Source of the DNA: Leuconostoc pseudomesenteroides KCTC 3652
GTDB taxonomy: Bacteria; Bacillota; Bacilli; Lactobacillales; Lactobacillaceae
Assembly: GCF_014634745.1 (NCBI RefSeq)
Contig: NZ_BMBP01000002.1
Span: forward strand, 1-64,000
Direction: 5' to 3'
Length of the DNA: 64,000 bases
Both the position numbers and the translations under genes were made by a program. The notes under the pieces are model-generated. The model ran no database searches and was not told where the DNA came from. It worked only from the letters and a program-made list of their open reading frames with translations. This document shows, in pieces, positions 41,327-51,069 of this stretch (position 1 is the stretch's first letter; each line of letters starts with the position of its first letter).

Positions 41327-42547
41327 TTATTTACCTCGATCTGGACTTGTCCATGACCCTTTTCGTCTGTGTAAAGTACATACAATGATTTGAGACGCAA
41401 TGGCAGTAATCAGCGCCGTCGTCCAATAAAAAGTGCTATAAAATGGGATTTCAAAAACATCGTGCAGAGACAATTGAGAATGTCTTTTGTCTTGAATAAT
41501 GCCTTGACAAATCATAATAGAAAATAGCGCAATGTAAATTAATATAATCACGCCTGGCAACGAAAAAGTCTGGGTACCTATGGTCATGATAATATATTGA
41601 AAAAAAGTAATCAAAGCTAACCAAGCCCAAATGTGGCTAAATAACATATCAAACAGCAAAAATTTTTGTTTAACATCTTCATTGTGATAGACCCACTTTG
41701 CATTTTTAAAAAAAACTTCTAGACCACCTACCGACCATCTGATGCGTTGTTTAAAGTAGCCACTAAACGTCTCGGGTACAAGAATGTACGTTAATGCTAA
41801 AGGCGTGTAATGTATCAGCCATTTTTTGCGACGTAAGCGCCATGTCATATCAATATCTTCTGTAACGGCCGTCTTATCGAATCCGCCAACATCGCTTAAT
41901 GCTTCACTACGATATAGTGCGATAACACCTGCGACGGTCATTATGCCACCAAATAAACTATCTTGTGCACGCTTTATACGATCTATAATGCCAACGTATT
42001 CTAACGTTTGTAATCTGCCTAATATCGTTGTTCGATTACGGACTACCGGCTTTCCTGTCACAGCTCCAACATTATCACTATCAAATTTTTTCAACATTTG
42101 ATGCAATGCATTCGGATTCAGTAGCGCGTCAGCATCTGTGACCAGCACATATTCTGATTCAACGTAGCTCATTGCTTCATTCAAAGCTTGAGCTTTACCC
42201 ATGTTATTTGGTAATTCTAATAATTTAATTGGCACTTCGGGTGTATTATGCAATAACCACTTCTTAACAACCGAGACGGTAAAATCGTTACTCTTATCAT
42301 CAACAACAATAATGTTATAATTCGTATAATTTAATGCTACTAGCGATTTTAATGTGTCAATGACAGTGTGCTCTTCATTAAAGGTTGGCAATAAAATTGT
42401 CACACTTGCGTTAAGCAACGAATCATATTTTGAATCATAAGTGTGAAATTGGTTACCAGATATCCAAGAACCTAAAATCCAAATTAAAGTCATTATGATT
42501 GGATAGTAAGTCGTATAGAATTGTAAAATGTTTGAAACGATTATCAT
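41327..42547 (-). CDS. icaA: Poly-N-acetylglucosamine synthase, IcaA/PgaC-like glycosyltransferase 2
   Basis: 406 residues. A GT2 domain carries VVDDKSND, DADALLN, TEDIDMTW and the processive-synthase motif QRIRW; membrane helices flank it at both ends. It polymerises UDP-GlcNAc into beta-1,6-linked poly-GlcNAc and passes it through the membrane. It ends one base before the IcaD-like gene and begins 5 bases after the acyltransferase. Confidence 0.85.
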   Translation of the reverse strand: MIIVSNILQFYTTYYPIIMTLIWILGSWISGNQFHTYDSKYDSLLNASVTILLPTFNEEHTVIDTLKSLVALNYTNYNIIVVDDKSNDFTVSVVKKWLLHNTPEVPIKLLELPNNMGKAQALNEAMSYVESEYVLVTDADALLNPNALHQMLKKFDSDNVGAVTGKPVVRNRTTILGRLQTLEYVGIIDRIKRAQDSLFGGIMTVAGVIALYRSEALSDVGGFDKTAVTEDIDMTWRLRRKKWLIHYTPLALTYILVPETFSGYFKQRIRWSVGGLEVFFKNAKWVYHNEDVKQKFLLFDMLFSHIWAWLALITFFQYIIMTIGTQTFSLPGVIILIYIALFSIMICQGIIQDKRHSQLSLHDVFEIPFYSTFYWTTALITAIASQIIVCTLHRRKGSWTSPDRGK

Positions 42548-42551
42548 AATG

Positions 42552-43583
42552 TTATGCTTTCCTAGTATTGGACAACTTTGACAAAATTTTTTCTACAATA
42601 AAAGACAATATTGTGGCCGAAATAAATGAACATATCACAATTAACGGTCCCCACACCAAACGATTATTAGTACTAGGAACCATCAATTTGAAATCATGGT
42701 AAATTATGCTGTCTGTGAGATCTGAAAACAAGTATATCGTGAGTGTCATGCCAGATATTTTTGTTAATATTTTATATTTCCGATGTTTTTCTCGCTTAAA
42801 TGGCAAACGAAGAAACAAGAGAAACAGTATAATTGCAACTATAAAAGGCTGATACCCCATATAATCATTTTCTGATGTCCATTGAAAAATTTTGCCGTAA
42901 TTATTATTTACAGCAATCAGAGATATAACACTAAATATCATTATTGACCAGAATAATAATTGTTTGAGCGGTATTTTTTGAATTTTAGAAAAATATGTTT
43001 TAAAGTAGACACCAAAATAGTAATATCCTATCGGATAAGCCGCGGTCCACCAATCAGGCATGATTTTTCCAAAAACGTTAAATAATGACGGTAAGAAAAA
43101 CAAGATTACAGAAATTATCAAAATATAAAGATGATACTGTTCGTTAGATTGATAATGCCAAGCGGCATTTAGTAGAGGTATCAGCAGGTATAAGCCAATA
43201 TACATTTCTACATACCACGCATAACTATCAGTTGAAAAATCTAACATACCATACAATGCATCTGAGAACGATATTTTACTACCAAGAATTAAGGTATGCC
43301 CTATCCAATCAATTATTGACACAATGACATACAGCAAAAGTGTTCGCCAAATTTTAACGATGTAACTGCTAGAAAGAAACTTGTCTCCCATCAAGAAACC
43401 CGTAGCCATAATGAACAACGGGACCGCTGTAATAAATATGGCCCTCAGAAACACATCAATTGTTGGTATCCATCCTGTGACACTAATATCATAAAATCCA
43501 GAATTCAACAAAAAATGTACAGAAACCACTGAAAATATGGCAAAAACTTTAATCACGTCAATTTGATATAGCCGTTTTCTCAA
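42552..43583 (-). CDS. icaC: Acyltransferase 3 family membrane protein, IcaC-like
   Basis: 343 residues with about ten membrane helices. The N-terminus (RLYQIDVIKVFAIFSVVSVHF) has the family's His in the first helix, and 'PLFIMATGFLMGDKF' matches acyltransferase 3. IcaC is needed for long polymers and is thought to O-succinylate or export poly-GlcNAc. It is the first gene of the operon; the 170 bases before it hold the promoter region shared with the divergent small gene. Confidence 0.8.
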   Translation of the reverse strand: MRKRLYQIDVIKVFAIFSVVSVHFLLNSGFYDISVTGWIPTIDVFLRAIFITAVPLFIMATGFLMGDKFLSSSYIVKIWRTLLLYVIVSIIDWIGHTLILGSKISFSDALYGMLDFSTDSYAWYVEMYIGLYLLIPLLNAAWHYQSNEQYHLYILIISVILFFLPSLFNVFGKIMPDWWTAAYPIGYYYFGVYFKTYFSKIQKIPLKQLLFWSIMIFSVISLIAVNNNYGKIFQWTSENDYMGYQPFIVAIILFLLFLRLPFKREKHRKYKILTKISGMTLTIYLFSDLTDSIIYHDFKLMVPSTNNRLVWGPLIVICSFISATILSFIVEKILSKLSNTRKA

Positions 43584-43753
43584 GTTATTCTCCTAAAATT
43601 ACGCTCACAAAAACAATACTTCCCATTATAGGTATAAAAAGTAGCAAAAACACTCTCATATTATTGATTCAAAATAAAAAAAATAATAATCTTTTGGTGT
43701 ATAAGTTTGCTAGTTGAGATTACTCAAAGTATAAAAGAGTTATAATATTAGCT

Positions 43754-44125
43754 ATGGAACCCGATTACTTCGAAAAGCTAACAATTGAATTAAAACGTCA
43801 CCCTCATCATATAATTGAGTTAAAGCAATGGCTTTTTGTAACCATAAATACGGCTAAATCAATCATTGATAATTCAAATAAATCCCAACTTATTTATTTA
43901 AAAAATTTTTTCAGTTGCACAAAAACGAGTGAAATACAACAGGTGTTTGACACAATACAAGGTAAATTTGGTGATAAATACTTTTCAGAAAAGAATAGTT
44001 CAAATTATCAATACCTTTGTTCTCTAGTGGCAAATTTTCCAGCAACAGCGCTAACGGATGTGGAACATGAATTAATCAGTAGTTTTGTTAAAATAGACAA
44101 ATACTTGTTATATGAGAATCTATAA
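43754..44125 (+). CDS. Hypothetical protein divergent from the ica-like operon
   Basis: 123 residues, soluble, helical and charged. TATAAT lies about 8 bases before the ATG, so the transcript would have almost no leader. No domain is recognised. Its divergent position suggests a possible regulator of the polysaccharide operon, though no DNA-binding motif is visible. Confidence 0.5.
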   Translation: MEPDYFEKLTIELKRHPHHIIELKQWLFVTINTAKSIIDNSNKSQLIYLKNFFSCTKTSEIQQVFDTIQGKFGDKYFSEKNSSNYQYLCSLVANFPATALTDVEHELISSFVKIDKYLLYENL

Positions 44126-44361
44126 TTCCAAAACCAATTCACTAGTCAATTAAAGAACTAATTCTCCCCACAATTTTTCACTTGAAAATTTGCATACTTT
44201 TTTATCTCACATCCCCTAATAAAGGTAAACTTACATATTGATATGAACTGAACACTGTATAAACTGTCAATTCAAATATTAATTAAAACTTCAATGTCAC
44301 AGCAATAAAATAATATGCTATGCTTTTGTTAAAGACAAAAATAAAAAGGAAACGAAGTCCC

Positions 44362-44877
44362 ATGACACTCATTGATGAATTACAAATAATAGGCAAAGAT
44401 AGCGCGCCCCACAGTGGGAAAACAATTTATTTAGCAGCTGGTTGGTTTAATCCGATTCAAGAAAAACTTTTAAAAGAAGCTTATGCTGCGCTATTGCACA
44501 ATCAAACAGTGGCTCATGTCCATGTCCCCTTGTTACATCAATACGAAGGTTCCAATCCGATTGTCAATGGCGAGTTCAATCCCGACCAAGAATGGGCAAC
44601 AGCTACTTTTGATGATGATGTTAGCGCAATTGATAATGCTGATGTCGTAGTTGCTTTACTCGATGCAAGTGATCAAGATACCGGAACAATTTGGGAAATG
44701 GGTTACGCCTATGCAAGCCATAAGCCTGTAGTTGTATTAGCAGTTGGTGATACATTTCAATATCCTATCAATCTTATGCCTGCTCAAGGGGCAATCCATC
44801 ATCTCGCCAATAATAATTTAGAAACGTTTGATTTCTATGAAATCAACAAGCGTTTTTATGTTGGTAAGACGATTTAA
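44362..44877 (+). CDS. ndt: Nucleoside 2-deoxyribosyltransferase
   Basis: 171 residues from ATG 44362, behind AAAAGGAAACG. The start TIYLAAGWFNP, the nucleophile region TGTIWEMGYAYA with Glu112, and the C-terminal NLMPAQG.IHHL stretch fit Ndt of lactobacilli. It swaps bases between deoxynucleosides for salvage. It ends at a terminator shared with the converging glycosyltransferase gene. The 236-base gap before it shows no gene. Confidence 0.9.
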   Translation: MTLIDELQIIGKDSAPHSGKTIYLAAGWFNPIQEKLLKEAYAALLHNQTVAHVHVPLLHQYEGSNPIVNGEFNPDQEWATATFDDDVSAIDNADVVVALLDASDQDTGTIWEMGYAYASHKPVVVLAVGDTFQYPINLMPAQGAIHHLANNNLETFDFYEINKRFYVGKTI

Positions 44878-44907
44878 AAATTTTATTCTCCTTGTGGCAA
44901 TTTACTT

Positions 44908-44953
44908 AAAAAAAAGACAGAAATATCCATTTTTGGATAGTTCTGTCTTTTTA
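44908..44953. terminator. Bidirectional terminator between ndt and the glycosyltransferase
   Basis: AAAAAGACAGAA pairs with TTCTGTCTTTTT; an inner stem ATCCA/TGGAT caps it. Confidence 0.85.
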
Positions 44954-44975
44954 ATTCAACACCATCACATAATTT

Positions 44976-45974
44976 TTATAACTTGTCAGGTTGATAATTG
45001 TTAATAGACGATTCAGTTTTGGTTTCAATTTCAAATAATGGTCGATGTTTGACCTCTGTAAAGATTTTACCAATATAAATGCCGATAACAGATATAGCTA
45101 CCAAGTTAATACCACCTAACAGCCAAATTGAAATCATCAAAGATGACCAACCTGCTTCTGTATTACCAATCATTTTTTCAAATATTGTGTACATAATTTC
45201 AATACCAGCAACACTGGTAACAAACATTCCTAGACCAAATAGTAATCGAATCGGCTGAACACTAAAACTTGTAATACCATCAATTGCAAAACTCAACATT
45301 TTTTTCAATGGATATTTTGATGTTCCCGCTTGTCGCTTACCACGTTCATAAAAGACTTTGTCCGTTTGAAATCCTAACAAAGGTACCATCGCACGTAAAA
45401 ATACATTTCGTTCTGGTAATTTTAGAAGTGCTTTAACAGCAGTTTGACTCATTAATCTAAAATCTGCATGGTTAGGAATCATGTCGACGCCTAAGAAAGT
45501 ACACATTTTATAAAATGCTAATGCTGAATTTCTTTTGAACCAAGTATCATCTGCTCTACTTGACCTGACACCATATACAATTTCACTACCCTCATTGTAT
45601 TTAACAATCATTTCTCTAATGACATTCGGATTGTCCTGCAAATCAGCATCGAGTGTTATGAGAATGTCCGCTAATTTGATTCCTTCAAACATTCCTGCTA
45701 ATAAAGCCGACTGATGACCAAAGTTTCTAGAAAGTTTGACACCAATCAAATCCGAATTTATCAGTTTCTGGTCCTGAATAACTTGCCATGTGCCATCTTC
45801 AGAACCATCATCTACAACAAGAATAAAACTATCATGACTGATTAGATCTTCACTTACTAAATCTAATTTTATTTGTTTTAGTTTAGATAAAGTGATTTGT
45901 AAGACTTCTTGCTCGTTATAGGCTGGTAAAACAAGTCCCAAACGAGGTGTTTTTGATCGTGATAACATATTCAA
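44976..45974 (-). CDS. GtrB/YkcC-like undecaprenyl-phosphate glycosyltransferase (GT2)
   Basis: 332 residues. The GT2 domain (VVDDGSEDGTWQV; DADLQDNPN) is followed by two C-terminal membrane helices (about 235-255 and 268-292). It transfers a hexose to undecaprenyl phosphate, making a lipid-linked sugar donor. It begins 12 bases after the GT39 gene. The same pair occurs as ykcC-ykcB in Bacillus, in which the second enzyme uses the lipid-linked sugar outside the membrane. Confidence 0.82.
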   Translation of the reverse strand: MNMLSRSKTPRLGLVLPAYNEQEVLQITLSKLKQIKLDLVSEDLISHDSFILVVDDGSEDGTWQVIQDQKLINSDLIGVKLSRNFGHQSALLAGMFEGIKLADILITLDADLQDNPNVIREMIVKYNEGSEIVYGVRSSRADDTWFKRNSALAFYKMCTFLGVDMIPNHADFRLMSQTAVKALLKLPERNVFLRAMVPLLGFQTDKVFYERGKRQAGTSKYPLKKMLSFAIDGITSFSVQPIRLLFGLGMFVTSVAGIEIMYTIFEKMIGNTEAGWSSLMISIWLLGGINLVAISVIGIYIGKIFTEVKHRPLFEIETKTESSINNYQPDKL

Positions 45975-45986
45975 AGTGCTCCTTTC

Positions 45987-48089
45987 TTATTGATATATAT
46001 TTGATAAATCATATAATGTTGAACTTTGTGATTGACCACCCATTTGTTGTCCTGAGGAACTTTGATTTGATGTGCTAGAACTATATGTGACCGTAGTACC
46101 ATTCTTTTTAACCCAAGTTAGTATTTTACTAATTTGACCACTCGAGGTCTTACTATTGTTGCCCATCACGAAGTATTTCAGTTGTCCCGACTTGACTAGC
46201 TTTTTGAATTCAGAAAGTGACATAGTTGGATCTGTTCCGTGATAACCACCTAATGCCATGACTGCTTTACCGGACTTGATAATATATCCAGATGCCGAGT
46301 TAGAATCAGTTGTGGCAAACAAATATTTGGCATTACCTTGGTGCTTCTTGGTATAACTCAATAATTGACTATTGACTTCTCCACCCATATCACTGCCACC
46401 AGTTTGGCTTAGAAGTGACGGACTGGCGGCTGGTATTGCTGCAGAATTATGCGACAATGTTGGTGTTAATGACCACCAGCTTGCCATTAGTAGAATGCTA
46501 ATTGCCGATAAAATAATTTTTATTTTGCTATTGATGTGTCTAGGCAATAGCCACCAAATAGACAAGCCAATTGCTACAATAATCATAGCAATGCTGATAA
46601 TTTGGTAATACGACCATACATAGTACGCTTGCAGTAGGAGAGTTGTTAATACGGCCACACCAACGACTATTCGTACAATCATTGATTCTTTATTGCTTTG
46701 AGCAGACATTTTCACAACTGCTGCCACGCCAATTGCTGTTAATGCAGCAATCGCAGGGGCCAACATAATTGTGTAATATGGATGAAAGAAGCTAGCAACT
46801 GAGAAGAAGCCATAGACTGGAACGAACCAACCTGCCCAGAGCAGAACCTCAGATTGTTCCTCAGAGACATAGTACCACTTAGCCCCACGCTTTCTAAATC
46901 CAAACCAACCAGCAATAAGTCCGAGAATTGCAAGTGGCAGATACCAACCAATTTGTGAACCCAAATCTGATTGGAAAAGCCTAAATGGTCCAGCTGATCC
47001 AATAGCAAATGCACTGTTACCACCACTCTGTCCACCTTGTGGCTTTCCAGTCATTTTAACTGCTTGACTAGGTGCCTTGCTTTTAGTCTGTTTGGTATTT
47101 TTATTTGCGGATTGATTTGGTGGCGTACCAGTGGGGGCTTTCCCACCACTGGGTTTTCCTGTCGGCGCTTTACCAGCCATTTTACCAGTTGGCGCTGAAC
47201 CACTTGGCTTTTTACCACTCGGAGTACCGTTACTTTTTTGAGTGCCTTTTGATTTTTTAGTATTTCCCATACCAGGGAAAGCACCGCCGGTTCCTGTTGA
47301 TTGTCCTAATAATCTTTCGGTCCCGTTATATCCAAACGCTAGTTCCATTAATGAGTTTGTTTGTGAGCTACCAATATATGGCCGACTAGATTGGTCAACC
47401 GAATCGACTGCTAATGGGTAAGCTACTGTAAAAATCGATAAGGAAGCCATACCAACAACTAACCAAGCAATTTTCTTTTTCCATGGTAGTTTGATTGCTA
47501 CCCAATAATAAACAAGCATTGCTGGTAAGATCATGAAAGCTTGTAACATTTTAATGTTAAAGCCTACACCAATCAAGCCAAAACTGACAATGACTAGCCA
47601 AATATTTTTCTTAGCAACTGCTTTTTGTAAAATATATACAGCTAAAAGCAAGAAAAATACTAGTATAGCATCCATATTATTCGTACGGCTATTAGCAACC
47701 ACCGTTGGCGTCAGTGTCAGAATTAACGCCCCGACTCGTCCGGCCCATAAACCAAATTTTGGTGCTAATAACTGATACATTAAGTAAACAGATCCTATAC
47801 CCGCCAAGACACTTGGTAAAACAACTGACCAACCGTGTATACCAAATATTTTAGCTGATATAGCCATTAGCCATAATGCGACTGGTGGTTTGTCAACAGT
47901 AATAAATCCTGCTGGATCAAACGCGCCGTACCAAAAATTCGACCAACTTTTTGTCATTGAGGTAATCGCTGCTGTGTAGTAGCTATTAGCACTACCAGCG
48001 TTCCATATACCCCAACCATACAGAAAGGCACTTAGTATCAAAATACCAACTAAACACCAATCTGTTTTATTTACTTTTTTTAATCGCAA
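45987..48089 (-). CDS. GT39-family membrane mannosyltransferase-like protein (YkcB type)
   Basis: 700 residues from a TTG start at 48089, chosen because AAAAGGAGG lies just before it (an upstream in-frame ATG at 48116 has no site). About ten membrane helices carry the PMT_2 motif FITVDKPPVALWL with its essential acidic residue. Residues 270-360 form an outer low-complexity loop rich in Gly, Lys, Pro, Thr and Ser (repeats such as PTGKPSGGKAPTG). A C-terminal outer domain ends the protein. It should glycosylate a surface polymer using the lipid-linked sugar made by the next gene. Confidence 0.8.
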   Translation of the reverse strand: MRLKKVNKTDWCLVGILILSAFLYGWGIWNAGSANSYYTAAITSMTKSWSNFWYGAFDPAGFITVDKPPVALWLMAISAKIFGIHGWSVVLPSVLAGIGSVYLMYQLLAPKFGLWAGRVGALILTLTPTVVANSRTNNMDAILVFFLLLAVYILQKAVAKKNIWLVIVSFGLIGVGFNIKMLQAFMILPAMLVYYWVAIKLPWKKKIAWLVVGMASLSIFTVAYPLAVDSVDQSSRPYIGSSQTNSLMELAFGYNGTERLLGQSTGTGGAFPGMGNTKKSKGTQKSNGTPSGKKPSGSAPTGKMAGKAPTGKPSGGKAPTGTPPNQSANKNTKQTKSKAPSQAVKMTGKPQGGQSGGNSAFAIGSAGPFRLFQSDLGSQIGWYLPLAILGLIAGWFGFRKRGAKWYYVSEEQSEVLLWAGWFVPVYGFFSVASFFHPYYTIMLAPAIAALTAIGVAAVVKMSAQSNKESMIVRIVVGVAVLTTLLLQAYYVWSYYQIISIAMIIVAIGLSIWWLLPRHINSKIKIILSAISILLMASWWSLTPTLSHNSAAIPAASPSLLSQTGGSDMGGEVNSQLLSYTKKHQGNAKYLFATTDSNSASGYIIKSGKAVMALGGYHGTDPTMSLSEFKKLVKSGQLKYFVMGNNSKTSSGQISKILTWVKKNGTTVTYSSSTSNQSSSGQQMGGQSQSSTLYDLSNIYQ

Positions 48090-48239
48090 AATGCGTACCT
48101 CCTTTTGACATATCATTATTCTAATATCGCTTCAGTAGATATAAGTTAAATATAAATAAAATGAACATTAAAGCATTAGTCTGATCTCATTATCATAGAA
48201 CAAAAAACTCATTAAACAGCATGCGATATATTTACAACT

Positions 48240-48278
48240 AAAAAAGCAACAATGATTTTTTAATCATTGTTGCTTTTC
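48240..48278 (-). terminator. Terminator after the GNAT gene
   Basis: AAAAAGCAACAATGA pairs with TCATTGTTGCTTTT around TTTTTTAA. Confidence 0.85.
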
Positions 48279-48290
48279 TATTGCATTACG

Positions 48291-48698
48291 TTAAAAATTT
48301 TTGTAAAAAGCAATAAGTGTCCCTTGATCAGCAGACCTAAAACCAAACTTTTCATAAAAATGCCTGACATCAGGCGCCTCTTCCGTCAATAACACTTTTT
48401 GCCTAACATTTGGATACATGTTCAAAACACGATTCATTAATTCTGTGCCAACCTGTTGACTTTGAAATTTTGGGTCAACTAGAATATCTTGTATAAAAAT
48501 AATTGTCTCTCCATCCCCCACAACGCGAACTAATCCGACTAATTGATTATATGCCCACGCACTGACAACCATTAATGAATTTGCAACAGCAGCCAAAAGA
48601 TTTACACGAGTGTTAGTATAGGCAAACCAACCGACACTATTGTACAGTTTGGTTAAATCATTTTCTGCGATTGTTTGATTGATTTGATAATTGATCAT
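48291..48698 (-). CDS. GNAT-family N-acetyltransferase
   Basis: 135 residues. The acetyl-CoA-binding motif is QSQQVGTELMNRVL (about 88-101), preceded by the strand IFIQDILVDPKF. The substrate is unknown. AGGAG precedes the start (TTAGGAGCAAAAA). It is a single-gene unit with its own terminator. Confidence 0.8.
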   Translation of the reverse strand: MINYQINQTIAENDLTKLYNSVGWFAYTNTRVNLLAAVANSLMVVSAWAYNQLVGLVRVVGDGETIIFIQDILVDPKFQSQQVGTELMNRVLNMYPNVRQKVLLTEEAPDVRHFYEKFGFRSADQGTLIAFYKNF

Positions 48699-48812
48699 TT
48701 TTTGCTCCTAATTAAAGATAGTAATCATTTAATTAGACGCTTTTTTTGATAAAGTAGCATTTTAATCCTCTTGTTCTTTTCATACTACCACAGTATGATG
48801 CTTTGGCAAAAT

Positions 48813-48846
48813 AAAAAAGCAACTTCGAGGGCGAAATTACTTTTTA
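48813..48846 (-). terminator. Terminator of pyruvate oxidase
   Basis: On the minus strand AAAAAGTAATTTCG pairs, with G-T pairs, to CGAAGTTGCTTTTT. Confidence 0.75.
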
Positions 48847-48849
48847 AGA

Positions 48850-50670
48850 TTAAAAACTATACTTATTATCGTTATTGTCTTTAATATATCTCGACGTCAT
48901 ACCTTGTGCTTCTAAGTACTCACGGAATGGCACTAAATCCTGTGCTTCATATTTTTCCTTGTAGGCCTCAACAACTGATTCGCTATACAAATTAGTGTCT
49001 AACTTTAGGGTTTCAACAGGAATAGGACGATCTTTGGTGATTTTTGCATCGACCACAACGACGCGGCCTTGATTGTAATAATCAAGTGCTTCTTTCATTA
49101 CCCGATCAATGTCTTCAATTCGGCTAACGGTTAAACCAACAGCACCCTGTGCTTCGGCAATTTTGGCATAGTCAACATCCGTGAAGTCAACGCCAAAGTT
49201 ATACGTATTCGTGTCTTCATACTTATTTTTGATAAATCCGTATTCTGTATTAGTAAATACAACGTTAATGACTGGTAACTTATAGCGCACGTTGGTAACA
49301 ACATCTGGATAGGTCATTGAAAACGCCCCGTCTCCCATCAAATTCCACACTTGACGGTCCGGATAAGTGTTTTTGGCACCAATCCCACCTGGCAACCCAA
49401 TCCCCATTGTGGCAAACAACGGTGATGTCCGCCACATATTTTTGTCTGTCATATGCAAATGACGCACGGACATTTGCGTAACATTACCGACATCAATTGA
49501 GAAAATAGCATCATCTGCTGCGTATTTATTGATAGCATTATAAACTTGATAGGCCTGTAAATCACCTTCAGTTTTTTGCTCAAGTTTATTCATATAGTCA
49601 CGCCAATTTTTGACGTTAGCCACGTTCGCCTGCCACCATGGTGAATCGTTTATGGGTGATACTTTAGCTAAAATGGCGGCAATCGCTTCACCCGCATCTC
49701 CTAGAATAGCGACGTCATTTTGATGACGCTTACCCAACATTGCTGGGTTATTGTCAATTTGTATGAACTTATTCACGTTCCGGAAAGTGCCTTCAACTTC
49801 GGAGAATGGGAAGTTTGTACCAACAAACAGGACAGTATCAGCTTCAAGAATAGCTTCGTTAGCTGGCTTCCAACCAACACGGAAAGTGGAGCCAGTGAAA
49901 CCTTCAAAATCCCAATCAAATGTTTCAAAGTTTTTACCTGTTGTAATAATTGGTGCTTTCATCTTACGAGATAGCGCTTGGACTGCTGCCCCATGACCCA
50001 TCGTACCAATACCAGCATAAATCACTGGACGCTTAGCTTGGTTAAGAATGTCGACAGCAGCAGTAATATCGGATTCATCAACTGGTGCGGACTTATATTC
50101 TTTATAAGTTAAGCCAGACGAATAAAGTGGCGTCGAATAAAGTGAATCAGCATCAATTTCGGTAAAGCCAAAATCAGCCGGTACTTCTAGTACAGCTACC
50201 CCACGTTTGGCAATTGCCGTCCGAATAGCATCATCAACAAGATGTGGCAACTGTTCTGCGGTTGCGACACGACGATTATAAACAGCAATATTGTCATACA
50301 TTGGATTCTGATTTAATTCTTGAAACGAATCCATATTTAACTCACGTACTGGTTTGGAACCTAAAATAGCCAACACTGGGATATTATCCATTGCCGCGTC
50401 ATAAAGACCATTTATTAAATGCGTTGCACCTGGACCGCCAGACCCAACGGCCACACCCAATTTACCACCGAACTTCCATTGCATAACAGCTGCCATAGCG
50501 CCAACTTCTTCATGTTTGACCTGCAGAAATTTGATTTTATTTTCCGGATCGCCCATCGCATTCATCAACCCGCTCAAAGTACCTGATGGAATACCGTACA
50601 TCGTGTGAACGCCCCATCCTGACATAACTTTTAAGGCTGCTAATCCGGCCGAAATTTTATTATCTGACAT
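48850..50670 (-). CDS. pox: Pyruvate oxidase (acetyl phosphate- and H2O2-forming)
   Basis: 606 residues, the family length. The TPP-binding motif is [11 protein letters not shown] ... NTEYGFIKN (about 440-470); the N-terminal TPP Glu is in [11 protein letters not shown], and the central domain binds FAD. It turns pyruvate, phosphate and oxygen into acetyl phosphate, CO2 and H2O2. AGGAGG precedes the start. The promoter has a cre site, so it should be shut down by CcpA on glucose. The neighbouring D-lactate dehydrogenase can supply pyruvate. Confidence 0.92.
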   Translation of the reverse strand: MSDNKISAGLAALKVMSGWGVHTMYGIPSGTLSGLMNAMGDPENKIKFLQVKHEEVGAMAAVMQWKFGGKLGVAVGSGGPGATHLINGLYDAAMDNIPVLAILGSKPVRELNMDSFQELNQNPMYDNIAVYNRRVATAEQLPHLVDDAIRTAIAKRGVAVLEVPADFGFTEIDADSLYSTPLYSSGLTYKEYKSAPVDESDITAAVDILNQAKRPVIYAGIGTMGHGAAVQALSRKMKAPIITTGKNFETFDWDFEGFTGSTFRVGWKPANEAILEADTVLFVGTNFPFSEVEGTFRNVNKFIQIDNNPAMLGKRHQNDVAILGDAGEAIAAILAKVSPINDSPWWQANVANVKNWRDYMNKLEQKTEGDLQAYQVYNAINKYAADDAIFSIDVGNVTQMSVRHLHMTDKNMWRTSPLFATMGIGLPGGIGAKNTYPDRQVWNLMGDGAFSMTYPDVVTNVRYKLPVINVVFTNTEYGFIKNKYEDTNTYNFGVDFTDVDYAKIAEAQGAVGLTVSRIEDIDRVMKEALDYYNQGRVVVVDAKITKDRPIPVETLKLDTNLYSESVVEAYKEKYEAQDLVPFREYLEAQGMTSRYIKDNNDNKYSF

Positions 50671-50700
50671 GCTACTATTTTCCTCCTAAACATGAAAGTG

Positions 50701-50758
50701 TTGTAAGCGCTTTCATTTCGATAAATAAAATTATATACGAATTTACAATTAATATCAA
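50701..50758 (-). promoter_or_regulatory. Pyruvate oxidase promoter with cre site
   Basis: On the minus strand TTGATA (50758-50753), 17 bases, TATAAT (50735-50730), and then a cre match at 50701-50716 (TTGTAAGCGCTTTCAT on the + strand) just after the start point. This is the place for CcpA to block transcription. The rest of the 399-base gap 50671-51069 holds only the dld terminator. Confidence 0.8.
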
Positions 50759-51007
50759 GCGTTTTCATGATTTATTCACTTGTGCTCATTGCTTTGGTAT
50801 CAAATGATTTAGCTTGTTTTATGATTATAGCTTCACAAAGTTTAACAGATTAGCTTTTTAAATAGATTTTACTAATAATGATTTGTCTAAGCAAATATGT
50901 TCATATAGGCTAGCACGACAGAACAGATTGTCAAACCAAAAATATCTAAATTATTCTAAAATGTGTTTTAGCTAAAAGTAAAACATTCACATTGCATAGT
51001 CACTAAT

Positions 51008-51054
51008 AAAAAAATAACCGATGAATCGACAAACGACGATAACGGTTATTTTTT
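51008..51054 (-). terminator. Terminator of dld
   Basis: AAAAAATAACCG pairs with CGGTTATTTTTT; the loop is about 22 bases. Confidence 0.75.
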
Positions 51055-51069
51055 AACAAACTTTTTATT

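Noticed and set aside
48089-48116. Upstream ATG start for the GT39 protein
   Set aside because: No ribosome binding site precedes it, while AAAAGGAGG lies within this stretch just before the TTG at 48089.
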